A stretch of 43,837 bases of DNA from Mesotaenium endlicherianum (taxonomy: Eukaryota; Streptophyta; Zygnematophyceae; Zygnematales; Mesotaeniaceae): contig WELA01011341.1 in the NCBI GenBank assembly GCA_009602735.1, positions 601,639 through 645,475 of the forward strand, read 5' to 3'. The notes below the pieces were generated by a model that saw only the letters and a list, made by a program, of their open reading frames with translations, searched no databases and had not been told where the DNA came from. Positions within the stretch are counted from its first letter, which is position 1. Each line of letters starts with the position of its first letter. Of this stretch, positions 19,460 to 31,500 are shown one piece after another. The translations under genes and the position numbers were made by a program.

Positions 19460-20400
19460 TCGCCTATAGGGAAGTCGATTCATTTCAATAGCTTTCTCAA
19501 TCTGATTGATAACATCAAATTTTCATGCAATCGCTCAACGAACTCTTCCCATGTAGGATCACCGAGTTGGTTTGCCTTACGCTCTCCTTTGTAGAATAGC
19601 TACCAGTCTGCTGCATTGCCTTTCAGCAAAGCACTGGTGTGCTTGATCTTTTTAGAGTCTTGCATGTCTGGGTGATTCTACAGCCATTGCTAAACATCAC
19701 CGGAAAACGTTATCGGGTAATACTTTTTGTTTCCCTCAAGGTCATAATTTTGAGGTGGCTTTGGCTTTGGCCTGCTAGGCCTCCTGCCACCACCAGTAGT
19801 GAGAGAACCCAGTTGGTCCTTTTTGCGTAACATTGCCATCATAATTTTCTTGTCATCTTGTTGGGATTGATACATCATTGTCATCTGAAATTGCATTTGG
19901 ACAAAACAAATATATAATGAGGTGGCAAACCAGCCACAGCAGCAGCAGCAGCCTTCAATCGCTCAACAGGAGCTTCGGCATTTCTTCTTGTCGCTGCATT
20001 AGCAATACCTGCTTCGCCTAATGTCTATTTTTGTGGTTGACAAGTACAGTAGTAGCTCCAACAGGAGGTGGACTTCAAAGACTAGCCCTTTTTGCCATCA
20101 TATCTTCAACTGTTCTGTTGTCAACCATACGCCATCTTTCAGCATCTGCCTCCTCCTCTGCCTTAGCTAACCGTTTAGCCTCGGTTCTGATGAGATCTTC
20201 CTCAGCTTGCTGGGCTGCTATTGCAACGAGGGCCGCCGCCGTTTCCTCGACTTCTCTGGTCTCTCTAGCTGCAAGTACCTCATAAGTGCGAGATTCTACA
20301 TTTTCATTTTCACCCTGAATCTGCCAGTTCTCATTATCCTGATTCTCCATATTTTGAGAGTTACTAATCTGAGACTGTGTCTCTGCTATCATTTTAAAAA
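19460..20400 (-). pseudogene. Degenerate gag remnant related to element C gag
   Basis: On the minus strand, segments match element C gag in the same order. An acidic/Ala-rich N-terminal part (AARETREVEETAAALVAIAA, 20220-20290) leads to RTVEDMMAKRASL (20077-20115), corresponding to RTVEERMASRANVL of element C. Next comes MMYQSQQDDKKIMMAMLRK (19820-19880), then PKPPQNYDLEGNKKYY (19722-19770) and finally KFDVINQIEKAIEMN (19477-19522). Frameshifts and stops lie between the pieces. Because element C lacks the gag N-terminus, this remnant shows what that part looks like in a relative. Confidence 0.78.
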
Positions 20401-20605
20401 TTGTGATAATTGTTTTGATGTCAGTAAAATAAATTGACTCACTAGTAAGCGATTAACAATGAACAATAAATCTATATATCAACAAGTAATCTTTGTGGTA
20501 TTTTGTGGTTACTTAGTAATTGGCAAAGACTCCACCAACTACCATTTCAAAATTCACAAATTAAATGCAAGTAGACGAGCATTACTTATGCAGCCAGTAA
20601 ACATG

Positions 20606-21229
20606 TAGTGAAACAGATAGATAAAGTACTTAGTAAAATACAATATTTTATCTATTCAAGACAAGGGTCTTTGAACACAAGTGGTAGCTTCTTGAAAGAG
20701 AGATGACTTCTTGAAAGTTGATATATTTCTGGAATTTGGCACGTACAAGAGTGATTCTGGAATGTCTTTCTATGTTCTAGCTCTTGTTTATATACTTGCT
20801 ACATAAGTAATTTCTAGGAAGGTGCATGTTGATGTATTGGCACCCAACACATCCCAAAACTTGCCACCTCTTTCTTGAATAATGTAGACATGTCCTTTTG
20901 ACCTAAAAATGGCACATTGTAGTGAAACAGATAGATAAAGTACTTAGTAAAACAGAATACTTTATCTATTCAAGACAAGGATCTTTGAACACAAGTGGTA
21001 GCTTCTTGAAAGAGAGATGGCTTCTTGAAAGTTAATATATTTCTGGATTTTGGCAAGTACAAGAGTGATTCTCGAATCTTTCTATGTTCTAGCTCTTGTT
21101 TATATACTTGTTACACAAGTAATTTCTAGGAAGGTGTATGTTGATGTGTTGGCACCCAACACATCCCAAAACTTGCCACCTCTTTCTAGAATAATGTACA
21201 CATGTCCTTTTGACCTAAAAATGGCACAT
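20606..21229. repeat. Tandem duplication, period about 314 bp
   Basis: TAGTGAAACAGATAGATAAAG begins at 20606 and again at 20920. The two units stay alignable to AAAAATGGCACAT, including TAGCTTCTTGAAAGAGAGATG, GTTCTAGCTCTTGTTTATAT and CCCAACACATCCCAAAAC. Differences are scattered substitutions and small indels. No coding function is visible. It lies between the gag remnant and repeat copy 3, where a leader region of a minus-strand element would be. Confidence 0.9.
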
Positions 21230-21230
21230 C

Positions 21231-21617
21231 TGACTTTTGCCACATCGAGTTCTTCTAGGTCTTTCCTCTAACTTCGAAAATGCCTTGGAAGGTTCAAAGG
21301 ACATGAACCAAGTTACTAGAGTACCTATTCACACTTGACTCCACACCATACTACTTCAAATATATTTGAAAACATTAAAATTTATGCAAACTAATTTATA
21401 ATAACTCAAATCACTACACACATTTGACTTTTGTTACATGGACTTCTTCTAAGTTCTTCCTCTAACTTCGAAAATGTATTAGAAGGTTCAAAGAACATGA
21501 ACCAAGTTACTAGAGTATCTGTTCACACTTGACTCCACACAATACTACTCCAAATATATTCAAAAATATTAAAATATATGCAAACTAATATATTATAACT
21601 CAAATCACTACAAAACA
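21231..21617. repeat. Tandem duplication, period about 194 bp
   Basis: Two units start at 21231 and 21425, sharing TTCCTCTAACTTCGAAAATG, CATGAACCAAGTTACTAGAG, CACACTTGACTCCACAC and ATAACTCAAATCACTACA. It is AT-rich and non-coding. It adjoins the 314-bp duplication on its left and repeat copy 3 on its right. Confidence 0.9.
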
Positions 21618-21620
21618 CCT

Positions 21621-22156
21621 ACATAAGCAAGGTTAGATGATGGTTCGTATCAATGGCTTCTCGCCTTGGACTCAGATCTCCCTCAGTAAGCGGTACAAAA
21701 GAGTTGGCCTCGTTTTCAAATGCCAACTCGAGAGCCTGACCTAACCTATGTACATGGAATGAGTTTAGTGTTCAACGGCAAGTGCAATGGCACCGCCTAC
21801 CCCGAAGTTAACCACGTTGGTAGGTCCTCGGCTAACCAAATCCACGACCATCTCTCATCATCCCAAATCGCCATTCACCCAAGGGTGTCCTCTGGCCATT
21901 CGTCTAGCCTATCACACTAAGATACCTATCTAGGCAATTTCCTGGCACCGAGTACGGTAGTCAGCTGACTGTCAAAGAATGTGTCAGCAAGCTGACCTAA
22001 GTTGACTTCTGCCTGCTGCCGTAAGCTGAGTCATTATACTGAATATAACTAATAGTCCAGCTTACTTAATATTAACTACAGTTCAGCAAAGTGAACTTGA
22101 TTAACTATTATATTCAAGTTAATGTCATATCAAACAATATATTGATTCATTTTACA
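21621..22156 (-). repeat. Copy 3 of the ~530-bp dispersed repeat
   Basis: Runs from ACATAAGCAAGG to TGATTCATTTTACA. It matches copy 1 in direct orientation over 368 bp and copy 2 in reverse complement over about 530 bp. With copy 2 it encloses 19310-21621. It may be a 5' LTR for the minus-strand gag remnant, or one terminal inverted repeat of a DNA element. Confidence 0.8.
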
Positions 22157-23289
22157 ACCTTCTAGGTCTACATATATCCTATTGTATTCTAATGTCTTAA
22201 TACTGTATTCTCTTTAGTTTTACTAACTTCTTGGAATAATTATTCACCTACTGGATATTCTCTACCTCTACTTATGTCCTACTGTAGCCTAAAGTAATTT
22301 TGCTGTATACTCTGTACTTTAATTACTCTGGTAGTATCTTTTCCTTATTTGCTTCCCTCACTACTACTTCCTAGCTCTATAACCTTCTTTCTTAATCGGG
22401 GGGTGGGTGGGTCAACTCTGCACTGTGTTAGTGCGCTCGCATGCAAGAAGCTTCCTTTTTCCTCACTTCAGTAGGTGAGCTTGAGTACTTCTCGGAAATG
22501 TCTAAGTTTCATATGTGAGTTTTGTCTATCTTGCAATTTGGTGAATTTTCAAATTAGTGAAATATTCCCTCCGTTTCAAACCTCAATTTGAGCGCTTGCT
22601 CAAATTGTCAGTCTCGATTATACTTGCTGGCGGAGCTGGCCCTCCTAGCCAAAATGTACGACGGAGACAGGTCCCAAATATAGCATGATCTTATCGCACC
22701 GTGCGCATCAGGTGCGCATACGCGAATCGTGCATTTTGGAACTGGTTGAAACTCTCCAACGCTTGATTGGTCCGTGACGGTAAGAGACAGTACGCGAAAA
22801 TTGAAGATTAGCGCGAGCAACGCCGTGAAGTAGTACGGATTGATACCTAGCCTTCTTTGGTGAGTGGCTGGTGACCACTCGATACATAGTGATGAGCAGT
22901 GATGAGTGTAGGTGAGTCATTTTGCAGATCTTATGTGACACGTGGTCATTACAGAGCAGGCAAAGATCTTGTCTACTTTCGAAGAATGGAGAATTAACCT
23001 GCCACTTGTCGCGCGCCACGCACTATAGAGGTGGCACCAAATTGTGGACGAGTCCAGTCGGGTCCGAGGTAGGCCGCTTGAAATTCGAGCTCGCCGGGAG
23101 AAACGGAGAGGAATTTCCGCTCTGGCTCTGCATCTGCACCTACAGACTGCACCTTGACCAGCTGCTGTGACTTGGAAGTGAGAAACTACAAAGCACTGAG
23201 CCTGCATTCTACTCTCATTTTGCCTTCCTGATCTCTTTCTGCTGCGAATTCCCAACATCACAGGCGTCACTCCAGCACCTTCAAACCAG
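22157..23289 (+). promoter_or_regulatory. Gene-free stretch upstream of the 120-residue protein gene
   Basis: 22157-22560 is AT-rich with loosely repeated words (CTACTGTA, TACTGTATTCTC) and shows no gene. A hairpin sits at 22584-22607. From about 22980 the GC content rises, and a CCAG/GTCAGT donor at 23289/23290 with an acceptor TTCAG at 23700-23704 suggests a 5'UTR intron for the gene that follows. The promoter would therefore lie around 22600-23250. Reverse open stretches here show no recognisable protein. The transcription start is inferred only. Confidence 0.35.
22584..22607. repeat. Perfect 10-bp hairpin
   Basis: CAATTTGAGC, loop GCTT, GCTCAAATTG. It follows a CCCTCCGTTTCAAA word at 22567. 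It is in the presumed promoter region of the next gene and could be an operator-like palindrome or the end of a small miniature transposon. Confidence 0.5.
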
Positions 23290-23717
23290 GTCAGTATTTC
23301 CGCAACTGGCTTTGAAGGGGTAGGTATAGCATATCAAATTTCACTGCTGTGTTGCCGTAAGCTGCGATGGCTGAAATGACTTTCGTCGTCTTATGTCAAT
23401 GTGAGCCAATATGAATCTTAAAGAAGTTAGGTTATCATCCAACACCTATCAAAAGTCAACCAGAATGGCTTGTCGCTTGCATGAAATCTTGTTGTCATGC
23501 TATCTCATGTCAGGTAGGGCCTCTTCGTGACAGTTCATGTGGTTTGTCCTTGGATACATTGAAATGTATCTGACTAAGGCGAACCTCTTTTCCTTGATGG
23601 CTGCTGCAGTCCCCAGTAGACTTCTGGTTTTGCACATTGGACTTTTTCTCTTTGATTGTCATTAAGAATTCACATTGCTTGTGCTATACTGTTGAAACAT
23701 TCAGGTCTCTGTTCAAA

Positions 23718-24488
23718 ATGGTGAACTTCACCAATGACGACTTCATTCCCATCGCTGTGAAATTGGGGGCCGTAATTGGAGCTGTCCAAATTGTTCAGGT
23801 ATGAATTTCTCTGCTCCATGGTAGCAGTAGGAGCAATGATGGCAGAGTTGTTGCAATGTGTTTACTGGCATGTTAACAATATTAGCTTTACAATGTTCGT
23901 CTTTGATGTACGCTCACGCTTTTAAAGTTCCACATTGCTTGGTTGACAGTCACTGCCAATGCTACTCTCTTTTGTTGTATTCTTAGGTCCTGGAAATAAG
24001 GACCTCTTATGAAGGGCCTTGTGGCAGCTATCTGAAGCTCTAATATGAACGCATAATGACCTGGCGTGGGAGATTGCTGTGGATTTCTCTCCCTTTAACT
24101 CTTATTCTGACTGAAGGCATATTGTTAATCACAGTGATTTTATTACCTATTAGCTGTTCATGCACCCCTGACTAGGCCTAAATATTGTTCTGTTTTCACT
24201 GATCAGGGTGCTATCAATGAGTCAGACAATGAGAGGAAGGCACATGGTGGCATTGGAGGTCCCCTTCTGGGTTTCATTCGTGGAGCTGGTGCCGTTGTAC
24301 TCGGCTCTTTCCAGCAAGTTGGCAGGATAGCAGCTCGTCTCCTCCCCCCTGGTGACCCTAAGATTGATGGCCCCCACATTGTGGATGCTATAGTCGTGGC
24401 TACAGGACCTGCTGCCCTTGGAGTCTTGTTTGCTGCTATCTACACTGATGCTAAGAGAAGGGGAGAGTTCGGCCTCAGCCGCTATTAG
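23718..24488 (+). CDS. Unrecognised small hydrophobic protein, two coding exons
   Basis: Coding exons are 23718-23798 and 24207-24488, joined in phase 0 across a GT-AG intron (CAG/GTATGA donor, GATCAG acceptor), giving 120 residues ending in TAG. A further 5'UTR intron (23290-23704) is likely. The protein opens MVNFTNDDFIPIAVKLGAV. It has three Gly/Ala/Val-rich hydrophobic stretches: residues about 10-30, about 45-65 (GGPLLGFIRGAGAVVLGSF) and about 85-108 (IVDAIVVATGPAALGVLFAA). The C-terminus is basic (TDAKRRGEFGLSRY). GxxxG-like spacing suggests packed membrane helices, so a small organellar or endomembrane protein is plausible. No signal peptide or family motif is clear, and I do not recognise it. 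Exon structure and codon regularity make a real gene likely. Confidence 0.75.
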
Positions 24489-26230
24489 ACACCTCTATAA
24501 AAACCATTCTTTCTCAATTTACTAACGGGTGCACTTGGCCTGGCGTGTGGTTTGTAGTGCAAAAAATGCAGACCTAGAAGTAGTACCAGGTTCTACATCA
24601 ATAGGTCAATCCTGTCAGGCAAGCCTACCAGTTTGGTACATATTTGGAGCCATGTCCTACTAAGGTAGCTTAATTTTACATAGAATGTAATTCATAAGGT
24701 ATGATTAATTAGCAATGACAAGATCAAAATCAAAAATCAATTTGTTTATTCTGTGACTACTTGCTTTGGCTTTTGACAATGTTCTGACGGGTGGCCATGT
24801 TGTCGGCCGGGGTGTACTCACAAAAAGGGAAAGGGGAGATCAATGGTTTCTGCTTTAATCCGCAATGAAACGAGTCTTTGCATTGAAAGCAACTATTTAG
24901 ATTGTTAAAAGACTATTCCGGAGTAAGATGCTGATTGCACAAACCCCGTGTTCGAAAAAAATGCTATCAATGTTGCATCATAGTAATTCCCATCCTTGGG
25001 AGAGAAACTTATATAAGTAGCTTAGGAGTGTAAGGGACCTTAGAAGAGTGGGTGAACCTGGACTCATCATGGTTTTCTTTGTCACCATAGTCCTGGCTGC
25101 ATCAAGCCTAATAGTCGTGGCTGCATCAAGCTTACACTAGGTCAGATGGAGAGGACCAGCTTTTGACCTACCAACTTCAAGAGGCAGAACGGGAGCAAGT
25201 GAGCTTGTGCTTATTTTCTGCTTGGAGAGTTCCATCAGTTTTTGCAAGACAATTACTAGTACCCTCCACTTTGATAAGACTTACACTTGATCTCTAGGCA
25301 AGACTTATGTTTTTACGAGTAGATAAGCAACACAACATAATACACACCGCTCGTGTAGCTAAGCTCGCTATCCCAATGAACTAATGTAGTGATGTAATAT
25401 GTATTTACATGCGCGGTCTCATCGTAGCCTAATGCAATTGAGGACCCACCCCTAAGTCCTGTACGCCCGTTCGATGTGTAGGACTGTGCCTTTGCCAGTA
25501 TGGGCCTCTGGTGAAACTTTTGTGAGTGGCCATATGCCAGGGTCGTGTGTTCTAAGCAGTAGTGTGCTATTCTGGAAGGGTGGGCTGGGTGGGTTCAATA
25601 CGCAATATTGCGACTCTGCTTGCGCAACTGAGTAACTCAACGTTGGCGTGTAACTCACATACGCAGCTGCAGCAGCTGCTGAGCTGGCTGATACTGGGCA
25701 TTCGTTTATCACGCCCACTTTGGGAGAATTTCTAGCGATAAGTGCTTCGCTTATCATACTTTATTTTGTATATTTTCTGAGATACAAAATAGTATATAGA
25801 CAAACTTCCAATAATACTGCTTTGAGGTGCTGAAACGAAAAATGTCAAACATGTCTACCACTAAGATTACGATCATGCTTCCTAATTCAATCTGATAGAG
25901 ATCACGTTGTTGACAAGAGTAGTTTGAGTCAACGTTCGTTACTTGGAATATAAGAAAGCTTCCAATCCACTCCCCAAGGTTCAAGGTTTACGGGCTATAT
26001 GCGCCTACTCTAAAGTTTTCAAGAAAAACTTTGTCCAGGCCCTTGAATCTAGCCTGCAAGCTTGCGTACAGCACTGAGTATAATCTGTGGATGAAGTTCT
26101 TTGTCAATGGACATATTGCCATGGTGCACGGGCAGGTTACGATGCCATGATGCACGGGCACATAGCAGTATTCAGTGACAAAAGGTATAAAATTGGAAGT
26201 GATAGAAATATACATGATCATAAACTGATT
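24489..26230. other. Intergenic region between two convergent genes
   Basis: Holds the 3' end of the small-protein gene and the 3' end of the FAS2 homologue on the other strand. No gene, RNA or clear repeat was recognised. Short open stretches at 25452-25984 (minus) lack recognisable content. A pair of near-identical words (TGCACGGGCA with flanking CATGG/CATGA) occurs at 26120-26160. Confidence 0.5.
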
Positions 26231-28471
26231 TTAAGCAATAGTAGTGGAGTGCCACGAGTCGACTGCAGCTGGTGTGATGCGCTTAATTATCTTGATGGGA
26301 CGAACATAAAGGTCCGCATTTTTATCTCCCCTCCTGTGCTTCTGCGGACCGCTTGAGCTCCCATCAGTCTCCCTCTCCCCGCCTCCCTTTGAAGACAGGC
26401 CTGTAAAGTCATTCTTCGTTGCAGCCCCGCCAAAGTTGTTACTTGGTAAGGACCGCTCACCCCCTCCTCCCCCACTTGGAGTCTGGGGGCAGCAATTTGA
26501 TGAAGGCTCCCCATCTACTGAGCTGTGCTCACTGCAGCCTTCCTTTGCTTGGAAGAGGACTGCAGGGACCAGAGGAGGAGACTGCGCTCCTGCGCTTTCT
26601 GCTGCCTCCTTGCACCCTGTATCTGCTTGTTGCAATCTCTCCAGTCCAGCTGGCGATGCAACGGGTGCGGACCGCTGAGAGCTCATCTGTCCATCTGTTA
26701 TTGCGACAGGCGTGATGCGCTGGGGTCTGCCAGGTGCACGTCCCACATCCACCACAGGTGTCACACTGGCTGCAACGCTTGGGCCCGCGGTGGGTGCAGG
26801 CGTTACCACTTGTAAAGAATCCGAGCTTCCAGCTGGATGCATCTGCAACGCTCCCAGCGTCACCGCCTGCATCTCTGGCAACAGTCTTGCAACATGTGCT
26901 GGCAATTCTGCAGCAAAACACACACCATCAGATAAGCAACTTGAAGACACAGAGTGTGAACCCAGTGCACACCAAAAGAATGACCTCAATCTGGATTCAG
27001 CCAAGAGGTACACATATCATTCCATCCCGGACACTCCATGTATGTAAGTGAATTTGTGGACGTCCAGAAGCAGAATGATTGATGCAAGCGTGTCACCTTC
27101 CAATGGTCGTATCTTCTGCCAGCTGTTAGGCCAAGAGAAGTCAGCGAGAGGGGCGTGGGACAGAGCTGGCGCTGGGAGGCTGACGTGGACAAGGTATGAA
27201 AGACGAGGAGAGGGCCACTCCGCATACCTGAGGGCTGCAAAGTGGTCCCCAGCTCGCCAGCTTGGAAGGATGCAAGGGTGCAGTACCCATCTTGAGAGGA
27301 AATGGCCAGAGTGTGGCCATCTGGCGACCTGCGGCGACAGGCCGTGACAGGTGTCAGGCTCAAGTAGCAGTCCTGCCTGCAGTGAGGAACTGGCTGCTGG
27401 TTGCCATGCAGACGAGACTAGGGGGACTCAAAAGGCACCCAAAAGGCACCCAAGAAGCAGCTAGTCATTGTTCAGCAGTGTCTGGCTCCGCCGTCAGACG
27501 CAAGGGTAGTTTACAATTGGGGGAATGACAATAAACAACGAAGATGGCCCCTTTCCTTGCCTCACCCCCCAATCAAGCACTCACTTGACCTCTGCTGTTG
27601 ACTCTTCTTTCACTTGTGAGCACCCACCTACCACCACCTTATGGATCTAGCAGCTTACTTCTTTAGGTGCACAGAAGGGATGCCTGAATAACTTTCTGGA
27701 TATTCATTCACGATGACTATTAGTGTGCTCGAACATGCATGGGTGCTTGAGCATGCATGTCCCAAACACAAGTACTCCCTCCAAGCCAAAGAGAAGCTCC
27801 AAGAAAGAGAGTAGCGCACAACCCCCCCTCGCTTGGCCATCAAAGAGCAGGCAGGAGCATGAAAGACAATGGGGGGGGGAAAAGGAAAAAAGGGGGAAAA
27901 AGGGGTAAAACGGGGGAAAAAGGGGGAAGACAGTGCAGGGAAAAGGTGTGAGCGCATCTGGTTAGCCACCCCAATTTCAAAGTCCCCCCCCCAGTTGGAC
28001 ACCAACACATGGCGTTGCCTCCTCCAAGATTCTCGCATACGAACAGCACAGACACGCACACACGCTCGACACGCTCCCTGGAGCTCAGACCTCAACAGCA
28101 GAGATAGAGGGAGAGGAAGAGGGTGCGGCAGAAAACCCATGGGAGAACCCTCTCACGTGGGACTTCGAGTCCTCAGCACAAAGAGCTGACAGCGGAGCAA
28201 AGCTTCAAAGGAAGGCAAGGGCACCGGAGAACAACCAAGGGAGGGAGGACTCTTGCTCACCAGGCAAGGTCGGTGATGGGGGCGTAGTGGAGGCCGGCAA
28301 GAACGGCCAGAGGCTGCGCCTGGCGCGTGTCGTACACAAACACGGAGCTCACTGTGGCCACCGCAAACACAAGCCTGTAGGGAAGCGCCACAAGGGCCCC
28401 GCTGCTCTTGCTCTCTGCACACGTAAACACACACGCACACACACGCACGCACGCACACACAGGCACGCACG

Positions 28472-28512
<41 letters not shown>

Positions 28513-31500
28513 TTGCCTCCTCAGCACTGCGTCTGGAAGGTCCCTTCCAGAGAAGTGAAGGATTCATGTACGCATTTACGTTACACACTGCTTGAAGCGA
28601 AGAGCCTGCAGCGAACACGCGAGTACATGCACGGGCCTGCATATTTGTCTGTTTTGATACATGCATGCTTCTGCACTCTGCACATGTACCCTAAGAGGTA
28701 GTTTAGCTCATGGACAAATCATGCAACTTTTTCTAACTTGAACGCTTGGCAGCCATTCCCATACCAGCAATGGCACTCAGTCTGATTCAAGTTGCACTTG
28801 AACCTCGCTTGAGCTCAAAAAGTGCAGCTGTGCCAGAAGTTTCGGGCATGGTGAACCCTCCCTCACCCGGGCCCAGCTTGCCGCCGGCAGCATGCAAGCG
28901 CATGCACTCGTACAACAGTCAGTCACGGTTGACAAGCTTTTGCACGACGAGGACCGCAGAGCTGGTAGCACGGACGAATGAAGTAAGGTTGGTTTTGCTG
29001 TTCTCTGCTTCAAACTTTGCACCAAACTGCGAACACAACAAAATTTGCAGAGCAGATGTGGGAGTGGCGAGCATGCTTCTGATGGTCACCATTGAGGAGC
29101 TTGGAGGGGGCGCCGGGTGGCATGGAGTTGGAGGACGAGAAGAAGGCGGGGCAGAAGCGCACGGCGACAGCTGGCTTCCCCGCCGACGGAATGCTCATCA
29201 CAGGACTGCTCCCCCCCCCCCCTCGCCCCCCCCNNNNNNNNNNNNNNNNNNNNNNNNNNNNNNNNNNNNNNNNNNNNNNNNNNNNNNNNNNNNNNNNNNN
29301 NNNNNNNNNNNNNNNNNNNNNNNNNNNNNNNNNNNNNNNNNNNNNNNNNNNNNNNNNNNNNNNNNNNNNNNNNNNNNNNNNNNNNNNNNNNNNNNNNNNN
29401 NNNNNNNNNNNNNNNNNNNNNNNNNNNNNNNNNNNNNNNNNNNNNNNNNNNNNNNNNNNNNNNNNNNNNNNNNNNNNNNNNNNNNNNNNNNNNNNNNNNN
29501 NNNNNNNNNNNNNNNNNNNNNNNNNNNNNNNNNNNNNNNNNNNNNNNNNNNNNNNNNNNNNNNNNNNNNNNNNNNNNNNNNNNNNNNNNNNNNNNNNNNN
29601 NNNNNNNNNNNNNNNNNNNNNNNNNNNNNNNNNNNNNNNNNNNNNNNNNNNNNNNNNNNNNNNNNNNNNNNNNNNNNNNNNNNNNNNNNNNNNNNNNNNN
29701 NNNNNNNNNNNNNNNNNNNNNNNNNNNNNNNNNNNNNNNNNNNNNNNNNNNNNNNNNNNNNNNNNNNNNNNNNNNNNNNNNNNNNNNNNNNNNNNNNNNN
29801 NNNNNNNNNNNNNNNNNNNNNNNNNNNNNNNNNNNNNNNNNNNNNNNNNNNNNNNNNNNNNNNNNNNNNNNNNNNNNNNNNNNNNNNNNNNNNNNNNNNN
29901 NNNNNNNNNNNNNNNNNNNNNNNNNNNNNNNNNNNNCTCGCCCCCCCCCACCACACCCCCATCACACTTTCTCCCGCAAAAGTTACAACCCCAGCTGGCT
30001 TCAGGCCGCGCTTCAGGCCGAGCGGTGCTGGAGTCCTTGATTTCAAGGCGTCACGATTTGCGTTGCAGCTGGTGTCGACGTTGATGCTCTATGAAGAAGC
30101 AAGCGGAGGGAGTGAGGCCCCCCCATGGAGAGCAAGTGTGAGATGCAAGTGGGGTGCAGACGAGCCCAGCAACTGCGCCGAGCCAAGGGCGGCTGGCGTC
30201 AGGCGTGGCTGTCGGCGCTCGATCAAGGGCAAGCGAGACCCAGATGAGGTGCAGGCAAGCCCGACAACTGGGCTGGGTCGGGCCAAGGGCCAATGCTTCG
30301 TTGCTTCCTCTCCCTCAACTGATGCCCTACCCGACGTAGTGACAGGAGCTAAGGGGCCTCTGCCCAGTAGGGTCTCCATCGGGCGTAACATAGAGGCCCG
30401 GGAGAGGCTACCACCACCTCCCGTGCCCAGACTGACTGCCTCTTAGTCATGCTTAGTGCGCTGGAAATGCTTCCTGAAAAGGGGGGAGGCGTGGGCAAGG
30501 ACCGACGGAGTTGCCTGCCTTTCCTTGCATCAGATTGCTTGCTACCTGTCTGCTTACTACCTCGTTCAATCCGGGATGCCAGTGATGGTGCTGCTTCTGA
30601 CCTAAACAAAGGTCAGCGCTCGTGTTGTTCCTTGAACCCCCTGGAGTTCTGCCTTACTATTCTGGGCCAAGAGAGCCTCTCCTGGTGTGGAGAGAGATGA
30701 AGCTTCACTAAAGATAAGGAGGGAAGTAAAGCTTCGCCAGTCGAGAGCTGCATGAAGCATGGAGTTGCGAGGGATGATGCTCAGCTTGCCCCCCACCGAG
30801 TAATATACCCTCATGTAGAGGTATCTGCACTTACCATTCGGGTTACTCAGATTACGCAAGAAGGAGGTTGCCAATGCCACGCAGGCCCGGCACCAAGCCA
30901 CAAGCACGCACAATCGATGGCCAAGTCCAAAGAAAGCATGCATGAGGATGGGCTCTAGTGTGCTCTCCCAGTCTCCAACGAGAGTAGCTCGGAAAAAGCT
31001 CCTCATATACGCATGAAGAGAATGCGCGCGCGCGCGCATGTGTGTGTGTGTGTGTGTGTGTTAGTTTGTGTGAGTGTACGCGTGCGCGCGCGAGTTTGGC
31101 TCGCAACAGAAGCACTGACGGGCGTGGGGGCCGGGGGTTGCAGGGGGGGAAGACGCAGGGACGGCAAGTAGGGCTATCAGGCCGCTTCCTCGTTTTTCAC
31201 CAATGCAAGAGAGACGAGTAGATTTAACACTACTTTGTCCAAAGGCCAGACCAAAGAACAGCACACTATTCCCTATTGGCTGATTACGGTGCCGGTGTCC
31301 CGATGCCAAAATCTGATAACAGCGACACGCTGCAGCCCTTTCTTTGCACGCGATTGAGGGCGCCCCTTTCGGCAGTGGAGCAGCCACCGCCTCGACAAGC
31401 ATCTAGCCCAGCCCGGGAGTCTTACCTTGTGAGGTTCTTCCGAGAGAAGATGAAGGAGACGTTCTGGGCGGCTGCTTCAGCCGTCTTCTTGTAGAGGCCT

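Noticed and set aside
22708-23270. Minus-strand open frames upstream of the small-protein gene
   Set aside because: They are basic, low-information translations overlapping a likely 5'UTR exon and promoter, with no recognisable domain.
25988-26230. The FAS2 frame stays open for 80 codons after its TAA
   Set aside because: The extension has no similarity to FAS2 and a different composition. TAA right after the tail motif is a sensible stop, and an open run of this length in AT-moderate DNA can be chance.
28746-30446. Very long open frames across 29234-29936
   Set aside because: They exist only because the run of N has no stop codons.
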